Origin: Candidatus Bathyarchaeota archaeon
GTDB lineage: Archaea > Thermoproteota > Bathyarchaeia > TCS64
Assembly (NCBI GenBank): GCA_016867505.1
Contig: VGJH01000013.1
Span: 1-12,709 of the forward strand
Reading direction: 5' to 3'
Length of the DNA stretch: 12,709 nt
Shown here: positions 1 to 6,070 of the stretch, piece by piece
Numbering within the stretch: the first letter of the stretch is position 1
Layout: each line of letters opens with the position of its first letter
Translations under genes and position numbers: made by a program
Notes under the pieces: model-generated
The model's input: only the letters and a program-made list of their open reading frames with translations
The model's database searches: none
What the model was told of the DNA's origin: nothing

Positions 1-102
1 GTTGTGGTGGTGTGTTTATGGGTAGTTCTTAATTTATCAGTCATTCATATGGCTCTATATTCTTGTATAAGAAAAAAGCAGGTTAATCAAAATCCTCTAT
101 AA
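1..102 (+). CDS. C-terminal end of a probable membrane protein (partial)
   Basis: Frame 1 is open from the window edge to a TAA at 100-102, giving 33 residues. It starts with a strongly hydrophobic stretch (VVVVCLWVVLNLSVIHMALY, residues 1-20) and ends in a short polar, basic tail with RKK. This is what the last transmembrane helix and cytoplasmic tail of an integral membrane protein look like. The start and the rest of the gene lie outside the window, so the family cannot be named. The open stretch is short enough to be chance; the helix-then-basic-tail pattern is the only support. Confidence 0.4.
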   Translation, partial: VVVVCLWVVLNLSVIHMALYSCIRKKQVNQNPL

Positions 103-110
103 TCTTATTT

Positions 111-176
111 GAGGCTATGCCCTCCAAGCGATTGAAAATGGTCACTGGATTTGCTCAGAGGGCATCACTGAGCCTT
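111..176 (+). other. long imperfect stem-loop
   Basis: ATGCCCTC (117-124) is exactly complementary to GAGGGCAT (158-165). The helix continues outward as GAGGCT (111-116) with AGCCTT (171-176), ending in one G-U pair, across a 5-base one-sided bulge (166-170). A second short helix, AGCGA (127-131) with TTGCT (151-155), can form inside. An ACA triplet lies at 182-184. The shape loosely recalls an archaeal H/ACA guide RNA, but there is no proper two-sided pocket and no clear kink-turn, so I do not call it one. It could also be chance pairing within a coding remnant. Confidence 0.3.
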
Positions 177-203
177 CGGTAACACCTAAATTTAAAGTAG
201 TAT
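113..203 (+). pseudogene. possible decayed coding fragment, no start codon
   Basis: After an in-frame TGA (110-112) this frame stays open to the TAA at 201-203 and reads like the end of a real protein, beginning GYALQAIENGHWICSEGI and ending PKFKVV. It contains no ATG, GTG or TTG, and the same frame upstream has stops at 23-25, 68-70 and 110-112, so it cannot be an intact gene. The hexapeptide ENGHWI also occurs in the DUF763 protein of this window (residues 152-157), and the DNA agrees at 18 of 19 bases (133-151 against 6523-6541) with one synonymous difference. I read it as a gene remnant with low confidence; the stem-loop at 111-176 is the competing explanation. Confidence 0.3.
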
Positions 204-253
204 AAAACAAAAGTAGTCACCAAAATTTGTATTTAAAATACATTTTCATTACG

Positions 254-265
254 TTTTAATTTAAG
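254..265 (+). promoter_or_regulatory. TATA-like box of the arginine-deiminase-type gene
   Basis: The AT-rich element TTTTAATTTAAG is centred about 26 bases before the ATG at 285. In archaea the start of transcription lies about 25 bases after the TATA box, so the mRNA would begin at or close to the start codon. A weak purine-rich GAAGGGA (268-274) would then be of little use as a ribosome binding site. A second AT-rich candidate, TATAAAA at 201-207, would give a longer leader. Confidence 0.4.
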
Positions 266-284
266 TGAAGGGATCGAAGTTTTA

Positions 285-1214
285 ATGCCTGAATTCGGAG
301 TACCCAACGAAGTTGGTGAACTTAGAAGAGTACTAGTTCATCACCCTGGTAAAGAATTAGAGTTAGCTAATCTTAACCCTGCTTTACATCATTTCAAATC
401 ACAGGTCAATGTTAAAAGATTCCAATCACATCATCAAATGATGACTGAAGCACTTAATGATTCAGGTGTAGAGGTTTTAGATATTGGAACTCTCCTTGCA
501 GATGATCCTTTCACTTCAAAATTAATTCATCAATCCCCTAATCTAGTTTATACGCGTGATAGTAGCACAATAACTGATGCTGGGGCAATATTATTCAGGA
601 TGGGATTAGAATCAAGAAGATATGAAACCCCAATAGTTAAAGCCGCACACCTCGCCTCAGGTACCCCTATAGCACATTATACACCTGAAGGACAAACCCT
701 TGAAGGGGGAAGTTTCATTTTACTTGAAGGCAAAGTAGCATTAGCAGCGTTAACTCCAAGAACAACTCAAGGGGGTATTGAGGATCTTCAAAGTTTCCTA
801 TTAAACGAACAACTTATTGACCAATTTATCCAGATTAACCTCCCAAAAGGTATTAGTCATATTGATACCGAGTTTATTGAACTTCCAGGAAAAATTGCAT
901 TATTTAACCGAGAGACGCTTGAGGCATACCCTGCTACAATCTTCACTCGCTCAGAAACATGGACCGCCAGTTACTTGGAATGGTTACGTGATAATGAGTA
1001 TGATGTTATCGAAATTACTTCAGAGCAATGTGAAGAGATGGCTTGTGACCTGCTTACGGTAGACGAAGCGCTAATACTCCATTCTTCAAGTAATGATCAC
1101 ATTATTGATGAGATTCGAGAAAGAGGCATTGAAGTGATTCAGATTCCAGGTGATGAGTTCATAAAAGGAAATGGCGGAGTTCATTGTATGACTTGCCCTC
1201 TTCTCCGAATTTAA
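285..1214 (+). CDS. arginine-deiminase-type guanidino-modifying enzyme
   Basis: This 309-residue protein belongs to the amidinotransferase / arginine deiminase superfamily, whose members use a cysteine to attack the guanidinium carbon of arginine or a derivative. The full set of key residues is visible: Asp92 in YTRDSS, Glu140 in LEGGSF, the His192-x-Asp194 pair in SHIDTEF, and the nucleophile Cys301 in GVHCMTCPL near the C-terminus. The start GVPNEVGELRRVLVHHPGKE is also typical. At 309 residues it is about 100 shorter than bacterial ArcA (about 400), closer in size to dimethylarginine dimethylaminohydrolase or the short archaeal forms. The likely reaction is hydrolysis of arginine to citrulline and ammonia, but a dihydrolase or methylarginine substrate cannot be excluded. 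No ornithine carbamoyltransferase or carbamate kinase lies nearby. Rubrerythrin follows after 59 bases. Confidence 0.85.
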   Translation: MPEFGVPNEVGELRRVLVHHPGKELELANLNPALHHFKSQVNVKRFQSHHQMMTEALNDSGVEVLDIGTLLADDPFTSKLIHQSPNLVYTRDSSTITDAGAILFRMGLESRRYETPIVKAAHLASGTPIAHYTPEGQTLEGGSFILLEGKVALAALTPRTTQGGIEDLQSFLLNEQLIDQFIQINLPKGISHIDTEFIELPGKIALFNRETLEAYPATIFTRSETWTASYLEWLRDNEYDVIEITSEQCEEMACDLLTVDEALILHSSSNDHIIDEIRERGIEVIQIPGDEFIKGNGGVHCMTCPLLRI

Positions 1215-1224
1215 TAATTTAAAA
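1210..1224 (+). promoter_or_regulatory. TATA-like element before rubrerythrin
   Basis: TTTAATAATTTAAAA begins within the stop region of the upstream gene. Transcription would start near 1246 and leave a leader of about 28 bases before the rubrerythrin ATG. No convincing ribosome binding site is visible in that leader. The gene may also be co-transcribed from upstream. Confidence 0.3.
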
Positions 1225-1273
1225 TGTCAAGATTTATCTCGACTGAAATGCAATTCTATTTTAGGTTCATAAA

Positions 1274-1777
1274 ATGCCTGAAACAATTGATAAATTAATG
1301 GATGCTTTTGCAGGTGAATCTCAAGCAAATCGAAAGTACCTTGCTTTTGCTAAAAAAGCAGAGGAGGAAGGATTACCACAAGTAGCAAAATTATTCAAGG
1401 CTGCAGCTGAAGCTGAAACAATTCATGCTTTAAACCATCTACGAATTGCAGGTAAAGTTGGTACAACACTGAGCAATCTTGATGAAGCAATAAGTGGTGA
1501 GACTTTCGAATTCAAACAAATGTACCCGGAATATATCGCAATTTCTCAAAAAGAAAAAAACAAAGCAGCTGAATGGAGCTTCAATATAGCTAACAAAGTT
1601 GAAGAAATTCATGCAGAGCTTTATAGTAAATTATTGGCTGCATTAAAAGAAAATAAAACAATACCAAATACTGATTATTATGTGTGCAAAGTATGTGGAA
1701 ACACAGTAGAAAATAATGCACCAGACAAATGTTCCATATGTGGAGCACCTATGACACAGTTTTTTAAAGTAAATTAA
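1274..1777 (+). CDS. rubrerythrin
   Basis: A 167-residue di-iron peroxidase of anaerobes that reduces hydrogen peroxide in the cytoplasm using electrons from rubredoxin or NAD(P)H systems. The N-terminal ferritin-like four-helix domain (about 1-130) carries the iron ligands: Glu15, the Glu48-x-x-His51 pair, Glu76 or Glu79, Glu86 and Glu110-x-x-His113. The C-terminal rubredoxin-like domain (about 133-167) has two CxxC knuckles, Cys138/Cys141 and Cys153/Cys156, which bind one iron. Length and domain order match the classical form. It points to an anaerobe or microaerophile that meets oxygen now and then. It converges with lysA, with only four bases between the two stop codons. Confidence 0.95.
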   Translation: MPETIDKLMDAFAGESQANRKYLAFAKKAEEEGLPQVAKLFKAAAEAETIHALNHLRIAGKVGTTLSNLDEAISGETFEFKQMYPEYIAISQKEKNKAAEWSFNIANKVEEIHAELYSKLLAALKENKTIPNTDYYVCKVCGNTVENNAPDKCSICGAPMTQFFKVN

Positions 1778-1795
1778 TTTTTTAACTCATTTTTT
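1778..1795 (+). terminator. T-rich terminator after rubrerythrin
   Basis: Two runs of six T (1778-1783 and 1790-1795) directly follow the rubrerythrin stop. Archaeal RNA polymerase stops at T-runs without needing a hairpin. The runs lie inside the 3' end of the opposing lysA gene. Confidence 0.5.
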
Positions 1796-3050
1796 GTCCT
1801 TTAAGTAAATCCTCAAATGTTTCTCTTTCTCTGATCAACCAATCTTTACCATTTTTAACCATAACTTCTGGGGCTCTTGGGCGAGAATTATATTGACTGC
1901 TCATACTGTATCCATAAGCTCCTGCGTTCATTATTGCTAGTAGGGCACCTTCCTCCACTTCTGGTATCTCTCTATCATGTCCAAATACATCTCCTGATTC
2001 GCATAATGGTCCATAAATGTCATGTTTGCTTTTTCTACCATTCAATTTACTGGCAGCAATGATTTCATGGTATGAACCATAAAGTGCTGGTCTAATCAAA
2101 GTGTTGAAACCAGCATCAACCCCGATCCAATTTTTATATGGTGTTTTTTTAATTGTAGTGATGCGTGTCAAAATTATTCCTGCTTCTGCAACGAAAAACC
2201 TTCCTGGTTCAAACCATATCTCTGGCATACCTAAGTTATATTCACTTAGCTTGCTTTTGACAAATCCAAAAAGAGTATCCATGAAATTATCTAGATTGAT
2301 TTGCATATCCTCTGGTTTGTAGGGTATTCCTATCCCTCCTCCTAAATCAATAAAATCAAAGGAGATGCCTGTTTCTTCGTGAATTTTTTTTGCAATTTCA
2401 AGTAACCTAGAAGACGCCTTCACATAATTGGAAACATCAAAAACTCCTGATCCAATATGCATCTGTATACCAAATTTTTTTACTCCAGCTCTTGCTGCAA
2501 GATTATAAGCCTCAACAGCATCCTGATCCCAAATCCCAAATTTCACATTTGGACCAGCTGTTATAGCATGTTCATGATGACCAGCTCCAAATTCTGGGTT
2601 AATCCGTATTGAGATAAGCTCAGGCACTTCCAGATTTAAAGTTCGTTCTAATTGTGAACGAGAGTCTACATTAATTCTTACTCCCGTTTCAAGAAGATAA
2701 TTAAGTTCATCAAGACCAACACTAGTTCCTGTAAACATAATTTGAGATGGCTTATAACCGGTAGCCAGTGATAAGTAAACTTCTCCAGGACTTACAGCAT
2801 CAATCTCTGATCCTTCTTCAAGTAAAATATTAAGTATTGATATGTTTGTATTGGCTTTTGAAGCAAATAGTAATCTTGTTTTTGGATAATATTTGGCAAT
2901 GGTTGATGATAATAATTTGTACTGTTTTCTAATTAAATTCTCACTATAAACATAAACCGGTGTTCCATAACGTCGAGCAATATCAATCGTTGAAACTCCA
3001 TCAACGTAAAGGTAACCATCAATATTTTCATAAGGCCACTGTAAACTCAT
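1782..3050 (-). CDS. lysA: diaminopimelate decarboxylase
   Basis: A 422-residue PLP enzyme of fold type III that decarboxylates meso-diaminopimelate to lysine, the last step of the diaminopimelate pathway in the cytoplasm. The N-terminal TIM barrel has the PLP lysine Lys65 in FASKAN, His198 in HIGSG, the glycine loop GGG (237-239) that holds the phosphate, and EPGR (281-284). The C-terminal beta domain has Cys350-Glu351 in CESGD, the acid-base residue pair contributed across the dimer, and Tyr379 in NAGAYGYSMSSQYNSRPR. Length is normal. The CESGD motif separates it from ornithine and arginine decarboxylases of the same fold. No other lysine gene lies nearby. It is divergent from the transporter gene, with a 200-base shared region. 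Confidence 0.93.
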   Translation of the reverse strand: MSLQWPYENIDGYLYVDGVSTIDIARRYGTPVYVYSENLIRKQYKLLSSTIAKYYPKTRLLFASKANTNISILNILLEEGSEIDAVSPGEVYLSLATGYKPSQIMFTGTSVGLDELNYLLETGVRINVDSRSQLERTLNLEVPELISIRINPEFGAGHHEHAITAGPNVKFGIWDQDAVEAYNLAARAGVKKFGIQMHIGSGVFDVSNYVKASSRLLEIAKKIHEETGISFDFIDLGGGIGIPYKPEDMQINLDNFMDTLFGFVKSKLSEYNLGMPEIWFEPGRFFVAEAGIILTRITTIKKTPYKNWIGVDAGFNTLIRPALYGSYHEIIAASKLNGRKSKHDIYGPLCESGDVFGHDREIPEVEEGALLAIMNAGAYGYSMSSQYNSRPRAPEVMVKNGKDWLIRERETFEDLLKGQKMS

Positions 3051-3065
3051 GAAGAAATAATAATT

Positions 3066-3074
3066 ATTATTTAG
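3066..3074 (-). promoter_or_regulatory. TATA-like box of lysA
   Basis: On the minus strand CTAAATAAT lies about 20-25 bases before the lysA ATG, a spacing that suggests a leaderless or nearly leaderless mRNA. A second candidate, AATATAAT near 3107-3115, would give a leader of about 35 bases. No ribosome binding site is visible just before the ATG. Confidence 0.35.
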
Positions 3075-3161
3075 TAAAAAAATCTAACCCTCTTCACTTA
3101 AAAAAAATTATATTCTCTAAAAATTAGCTAAAATAGTATGAACTAATTATGAGAAATTCGT

Positions 3162-3180
3162 ATGGTATTTATTTATTACG
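3162..3180 (+). promoter_or_regulatory. candidate TATA region of the transporter gene
   Basis: TATTTATTTATTA is the closest AT-rich box ahead of the transporter and would start transcription near 3197, about 54 bases before the GTG. An alternative box in TAGCTAAAATAG (about 3124-3136) would give a leader of about 95 bases. The choice matters, because only the longer transcript contains the first GGGG of the leader structure described at 3187-3250. Confidence 0.25.
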
Positions 3181-3186
3181 CTCTAT

Positions 3187-3250
3187 AAGGGGTAACGTTT
3201 TTGAGTAGCCCCTCGTAGGTTCCTTCCTATTACACTTTCAAGGGGTTTAA
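3187..3250 (+). promoter_or_regulatory. 5' leader with alternative pairing over the ribosome binding site
   Basis: The same seven bases, AAGGGGT, occur at 3187-3193 and at 3240-3246, and one complementary CCCCT lies between them at 3209-3213. The CCCC can pair with the first GGGG or with the second. The second is the ribosome binding site, five bases before the GTG start. Inside the second pairing a small hairpin, TAGG (3216-3219) with CCTA (3226-3229), can form and would bring the partners together. This is the layout of a translational switch, seen directly in sequence; that it works as one is inference. No known riboswitch class was recognised. Confidence 0.4.
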
Positions 3251-4780
3251 GTGGCTTTGAGAAAAGTTGAATGGTCAATGAAGAGAATCAGTTTCTATCT
3301 GGGACCACTGCTATTCTTACTCTGTCTACTAATTCCAAGTAATAGTACAATGGATGAAGCAGCAAAATTTGTCAATGTCTCGTCAAATTTAGGCCCAAAG
3401 TATGGATTAGGTGTACTATTATGGACTGCAACCTGGTGGGTTTTTGAAACTACTTCATTAGGCTTAGCTGGGTTAGTACCAATAATTCTTTTCAGTATAT
3501 CCGGAATAATCCCTTGGAAGGATTCAGTTGCACCAATAATGGATCCATTAATTATAGTTATTATAAGTGGTTTTATCTTCGCTAAAGCTTTCCAGAAATG
3601 GGGATTAGATAGACGCGTAGCATTGACTCTAGCAAGTTTAAGCAGAACAAGGAATCCTGCAGTTGCTGGGTTTTTTGTCGCAAGTCTTCCTGTATTCCTA
3701 TTAACCTTAACAGGCTCAATGACTGCTGCCACGAGTATAGTATATGGTTTCGTTATTGCTTTCTTAATGAGACAAGGCTTCAATAAAGGTAGTTCATATG
3801 GCACAGGCACACTTCTAGCTCTTGGACAAGCAGCAACTTCCGGTAGCCTATTATTTTTAACGAGTACAACAACAAACTTGATAGCTAAAAAAGTAATATT
3901 TGAAACAACTAAATTCGATCTTACTTTTGTCGACTGGTTTTATGTAGGAACTTTCCACGCTTTTTTTGGTTTATTCTTAACATGGTTTTTAGTTTATAAA
4001 ATTATTAAACCTGAAATATCAAGTCTACCTTTCGAACCTTCAACTCTAAAAAAAGAACTTTCTGAGCTTGGTCCAATGAATAGAGGAGAAAAAATCACGA
4101 TATCCATTTTACTCTTAACTTTATTTTTATGGTTAATACCAGGAATAGCAACAAACTTAGCATTAATTAAACCAGATCTTGAGCCATTAAGTGTTTTATT
4201 AACTAAAATTTTACCAGAAGCTGCTCCAGCTACTTTGGTTCTATTTATTTTTCCATTAATCAAGATTGATGGAACTACACTCTTAAAGTGGGATGAGATG
4301 TTATACGAATCAATTAACTGGGATATAGTTTTCCTTGTTGGTGGTGGAATTACACTTGGAACTGGTTTAATGAGAAGCGGATTTAGTCAATGGATTGGTA
4401 TGCTTTTTAAGAGTGTGATTGGACCCACACCAAGTGAATACATGATTTTTGCTGTCTGCAGTTTTATTGGCTTTCTTTTGAGTTATCCTGCTTCGAACAC
4501 AGGGGCTGCTTCAGTGGCTTGCCCTCTTGCTGCATCCTTATCAATTGCTGCTGGAATAAATCCGATTGGCCCAATATTGGGCACAGCAATAGCCACAACT
4601 ATCCCAAGTACCCTACCAAGCACAACACCTGCTATGGCAATTGCATACAGCTCAGGATTCATTAAAATGAGAGACATGATAAAAGTCGGAATATTTGCAG
4701 ATGTCATAAGATTTATTGTTTTAATAGTCGTTGGGCCAACGTTAGTGAACTGGTTCTTGTCATTTAGGGGGTTAATCTAA
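3251..4780 (+). CDS. SLC13/DASS-type anion-sodium symporter
   Basis: A 509-residue integral membrane protein with about a dozen hydrophobic segments, related to the divalent anion:sodium symporters that carry di- and tricarboxylates, sulfate or similar anions. Evidence is the inverted-repeat plan of the family: a first loop with SMTAATS (156-162) and SGSLLFLTSTTTN (197-209), and a second with the Ser415-Asn416-Thr417 motif in SYPASNTGAAS, followed by STTPAMAIAYSSGFIKMRDMIKVG (within 457-480), which matches the family signature near the C-terminus. The first SNT motif and the usual Pro-Pro-Asn of the signature are altered, so the substrate may differ from succinate. GTG at 3251 has AGGGG five bases upstream; the alternative ATG at 3278 (residue 10) has none, so the GTG is preferred. 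Confidence 0.85.
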   Translation: MALRKVEWSMKRISFYLGPLLFLLCLLIPSNSTMDEAAKFVNVSSNLGPKYGLGVLLWTATWWVFETTSLGLAGLVPIILFSISGIIPWKDSVAPIMDPLIIVIISGFIFAKAFQKWGLDRRVALTLASLSRTRNPAVAGFFVASLPVFLLTLTGSMTAATSIVYGFVIAFLMRQGFNKGSSYGTGTLLALGQAATSGSLLFLTSTTTNLIAKKVIFETTKFDLTFVDWFYVGTFHAFFGLFLTWFLVYKIIKPEISSLPFEPSTLKKELSELGPMNRGEKITISILLLTLFLWLIPGIATNLALIKPDLEPLSVLLTKILPEAAPATLVLFIFPLIKIDGTTLLKWDEMLYESINWDIVFLVGGGITLGTGLMRSGFSQWIGMLFKSVIGPTPSEYMIFAVCSFIGFLLSYPASNTGAASVACPLAASLSIAAGINPIGPILGTAIATTIPSTLPSTTPAMAIAYSSGFIKMRDMIKVGIFADVIRFIVLIVVGPTLVNWFLSFRGLI

Positions 4781-4795
4781 TATTCTATCATCGAG

Positions 4796-4807
4796 TATAT
4801 ACTAAAA
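4796..4807 (+). promoter_or_regulatory. TATA-like box of the CoA adenylyltransferase gene
   Basis: TATATACTAAAA would place the transcript start near 4828 and leave a leader of about 28 bases that contains the ribosome binding site AGAGG (4844-4848), eight bases before the ATG at 4857. Confidence 0.4.
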
Positions 4808-4856
4808 GCTTAATTTCAACTACGAGTGCGTTAATGAAGTTCCAGAGGAAAGGCTG

Positions 4857-5333
4857 ATGAGTGAGCAGCGACTTAAATCAATAACCGTTGCAGGCACATT
4901 TGATGTAATGCATAAAGGGCATTGGTATCTTCTTGATGAAGCCTTTAGAATCGCAGATAATGTAATGATTGGTATAACAACTGATAGATTCGCTGCTTCT
5001 ATGAAGAAACCACATATAATTGATCCATACCCAATGAGGTTGGCTGATGTTCAAGCCTATTTAAATGAAAGAAATTTGCTTGAACGCAGTACCTTTTTCC
5101 CACTTGATGACCCTTATGGCCCTGCTACCGATAATACGAATCTTGAAGGAATATTGGTAAGTGAAGAAACCGAACCACGTGCTGAAGAAATCAATCAAAT
5201 CCGAGTTAAAAAAGGAAAGAAACCTCTATTAATTTTCGTCATGAAGATGGTTTTAGCTGACGATGGTAAACCCATATCCAGTACCAGGGTTAGACGACAA
5301 GAAGTCGACAGGTATGGTAGACTAATAGGTTAG
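4857..5333 (+). CDS. coaD: archaeal phosphopantetheine adenylyltransferase
   Basis: A 158-residue nucleotidyltransferase that joins 4'-phosphopantetheine and ATP to dephospho-CoA and pyrophosphate, the penultimate step of coenzyme A synthesis. It has the GTFDVMHKGH start of the cytidylyltransferase-like fold (13-22) with the ATP-binding His19-x-x-His22, the VSEET segment (101-105) typical of the archaeal and eukaryotic branch, and ISSTR (140-144) near the C-terminus, which closes on the triphosphate. It resembles the archaeal enzyme and not bacterial CoaD, which is one of the best lineage markers here. No other CoA gene is adjacent. The ATG is supported by AGAGG eight bases upstream. Confidence 0.9.
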   Translation: MSEQRLKSITVAGTFDVMHKGHWYLLDEAFRIADNVMIGITTDRFAASMKKPHIIDPYPMRLADVQAYLNERNLLERSTFFPLDDPYGPATDNTNLEGILVSEETEPRAEEINQIRVKKGKKPLLIFVMKMVLADDGKPISSTRVRRQEVDRYGRLIG

Positions 5334-5339
5334 TCAAAC

Positions 5340-5348
5340 AAATATACT
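5340..5348 (+). promoter_or_regulatory. TATA-like box of the pyrrolidone peptidase gene
   Basis: AAATATACT is centred about 25 bases before the GTG at 5369 and about 34 before the ATG at 5378. No ribosome binding site precedes either codon, so a leaderless transcript is likely. Confidence 0.4.
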
Positions 5349-5368
5349 AATTCGGTATTTTCTTTGCA

Positions 5369-5992
5369 GTGAAGAGTATGCAGGAAAAAAAACAGTTATT
5401 ATTCACTGGTTTTGAGCCATTTGGCGGAAGCACTGTTAATCCATCAATCTTATCCTGTAAAAAACTGGATGGCAAAGTAATTGATGGATACAAAATAATT
5501 GTTGAAGAGATGCCTCTACGATATGCTGAGATTAAGGGATTAATTGAAAAGTTTGTGGATAAACATACCCCTTCAGCAATTGTATGTACTGGGCAAGGAG
5601 GTGGACCACACCTCAACCTTGAGCGGGTGGCAATCAATCTTGCAAACGCACGGGCGCCTTATAACTGTGGAGCTAAACCCACTGATGAGAAACTTGAGGA
5701 TGGACCAGCAGCATATTTCACATCTTTACCCGTCAGAGATCTTCACGCCAGGCTTAGAGAAGAAAAAATTCCAGCAGAACTCTCCTATAGTGCCGGAACA
5801 TTTGGCTGCAACCAGTTATTTTACCATTTAATGAACCTTGTTGACAGGAAGAAGCTAGAAATTCAAGCTGGATTTATCCATGTTCCTCTATTACCCGAGC
5901 AAGCTTTCGATAAACGAACAGCTTCAATGTCTCTTGAGCTTACTGCCCGAGGTTTAGAAATAGTTGCAGAAGAGTTAATAAAAAGAATTTAA
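5369..5992 (+). CDS. pcp: pyrrolidone-carboxylate peptidase (family C15)
   Basis: A 207-residue cytoplasmic cysteine peptidase that removes an N-terminal pyroglutamate from peptides. The whole Glu-Cys-His catalytic triad is visible: Glu85 in LNLERVAINLANAR, Cys147 in SAGTFGCNQLFYHLM and His171 in GFIHVPLLPEQ. The N-terminal FTGFEPFGG (12-20) is the family hallmark. Length is usual (about 200-215). The start is uncertain: GTG at 5369 or ATG at 5378, three residues apart, with no ribosome binding site for either; the family pattern fits both. A T-rich stretch directly follows the stop. It sits between unrelated genes and probably has its own promoter. Confidence 0.95.
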   Translation: MKSMQEKKQLLFTGFEPFGGSTVNPSILSCKKLDGKVIDGYKIIVEEMPLRYAEIKGLIEKFVDKHTPSAIVCTGQGGGPHLNLERVAINLANARAPYNCGAKPTDEKLEDGPAAYFTSLPVRDLHARLREEKIPAELSYSAGTFGCNQLFYHLMNLVDRKKLEIQAGFIHVPLLPEQAFDKRTASMSLELTARGLEIVAEELIKRI

Positions 5993-5994
5993 AC

Positions 5995-6010
5995 TCTTTT
6001 TTACTTTTAT
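5995..6010 (+). terminator. T-rich terminator after the pyrrolidone peptidase gene
   Basis: A run of six T (5997-6002) followed by a further T-rich stretch lies directly after the stop at 5990-5992. This is the usual archaeal termination signal. Confidence 0.45.
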
Positions 6011-6037
6011 TCAACTCCTCTACAATTTTATTCTACA

Positions 6038-6047
6038 AAAATATAAC
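6038..6047 (+). promoter_or_regulatory. TATA-like box of the DUF763 gene
   Basis: AAAATATAAC is centred about 28 bases before the ATG at 6071, and no ribosome binding site is seen in between. This supports a leaderless transcript. Confidence 0.45.
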
Positions 6048-6070
6048 TAAGAGAATATTTTTTCTGCTGA

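Noticed and set aside
110..176. TGA followed at once by a stem-loop, as a selenocysteine signal
   Set aside because: Archaeal selenocysteine elements lie in untranslated regions and have conserved internal bases not seen here; further in-frame stops upstream (23-25, 68-70) also rule out an intact gene.
260..270. TTTAAGTGAAG repeated at 260-270 (plus) and 3092-3102 (minus) ahead of two genes
   Set aside because: The distances to the start codons differ (15 against about 42 bases), and an 11-base AT-rich repeat is easily chance; no third copy in a like position was found.
3295..3810. 171-codon open frame on the minus strand inside the transporter gene
   Set aside because: It is fully antisense to a well supported membrane protein, has no ribosome binding site or family motif, and reflects the codon pattern of the plus-strand gene.
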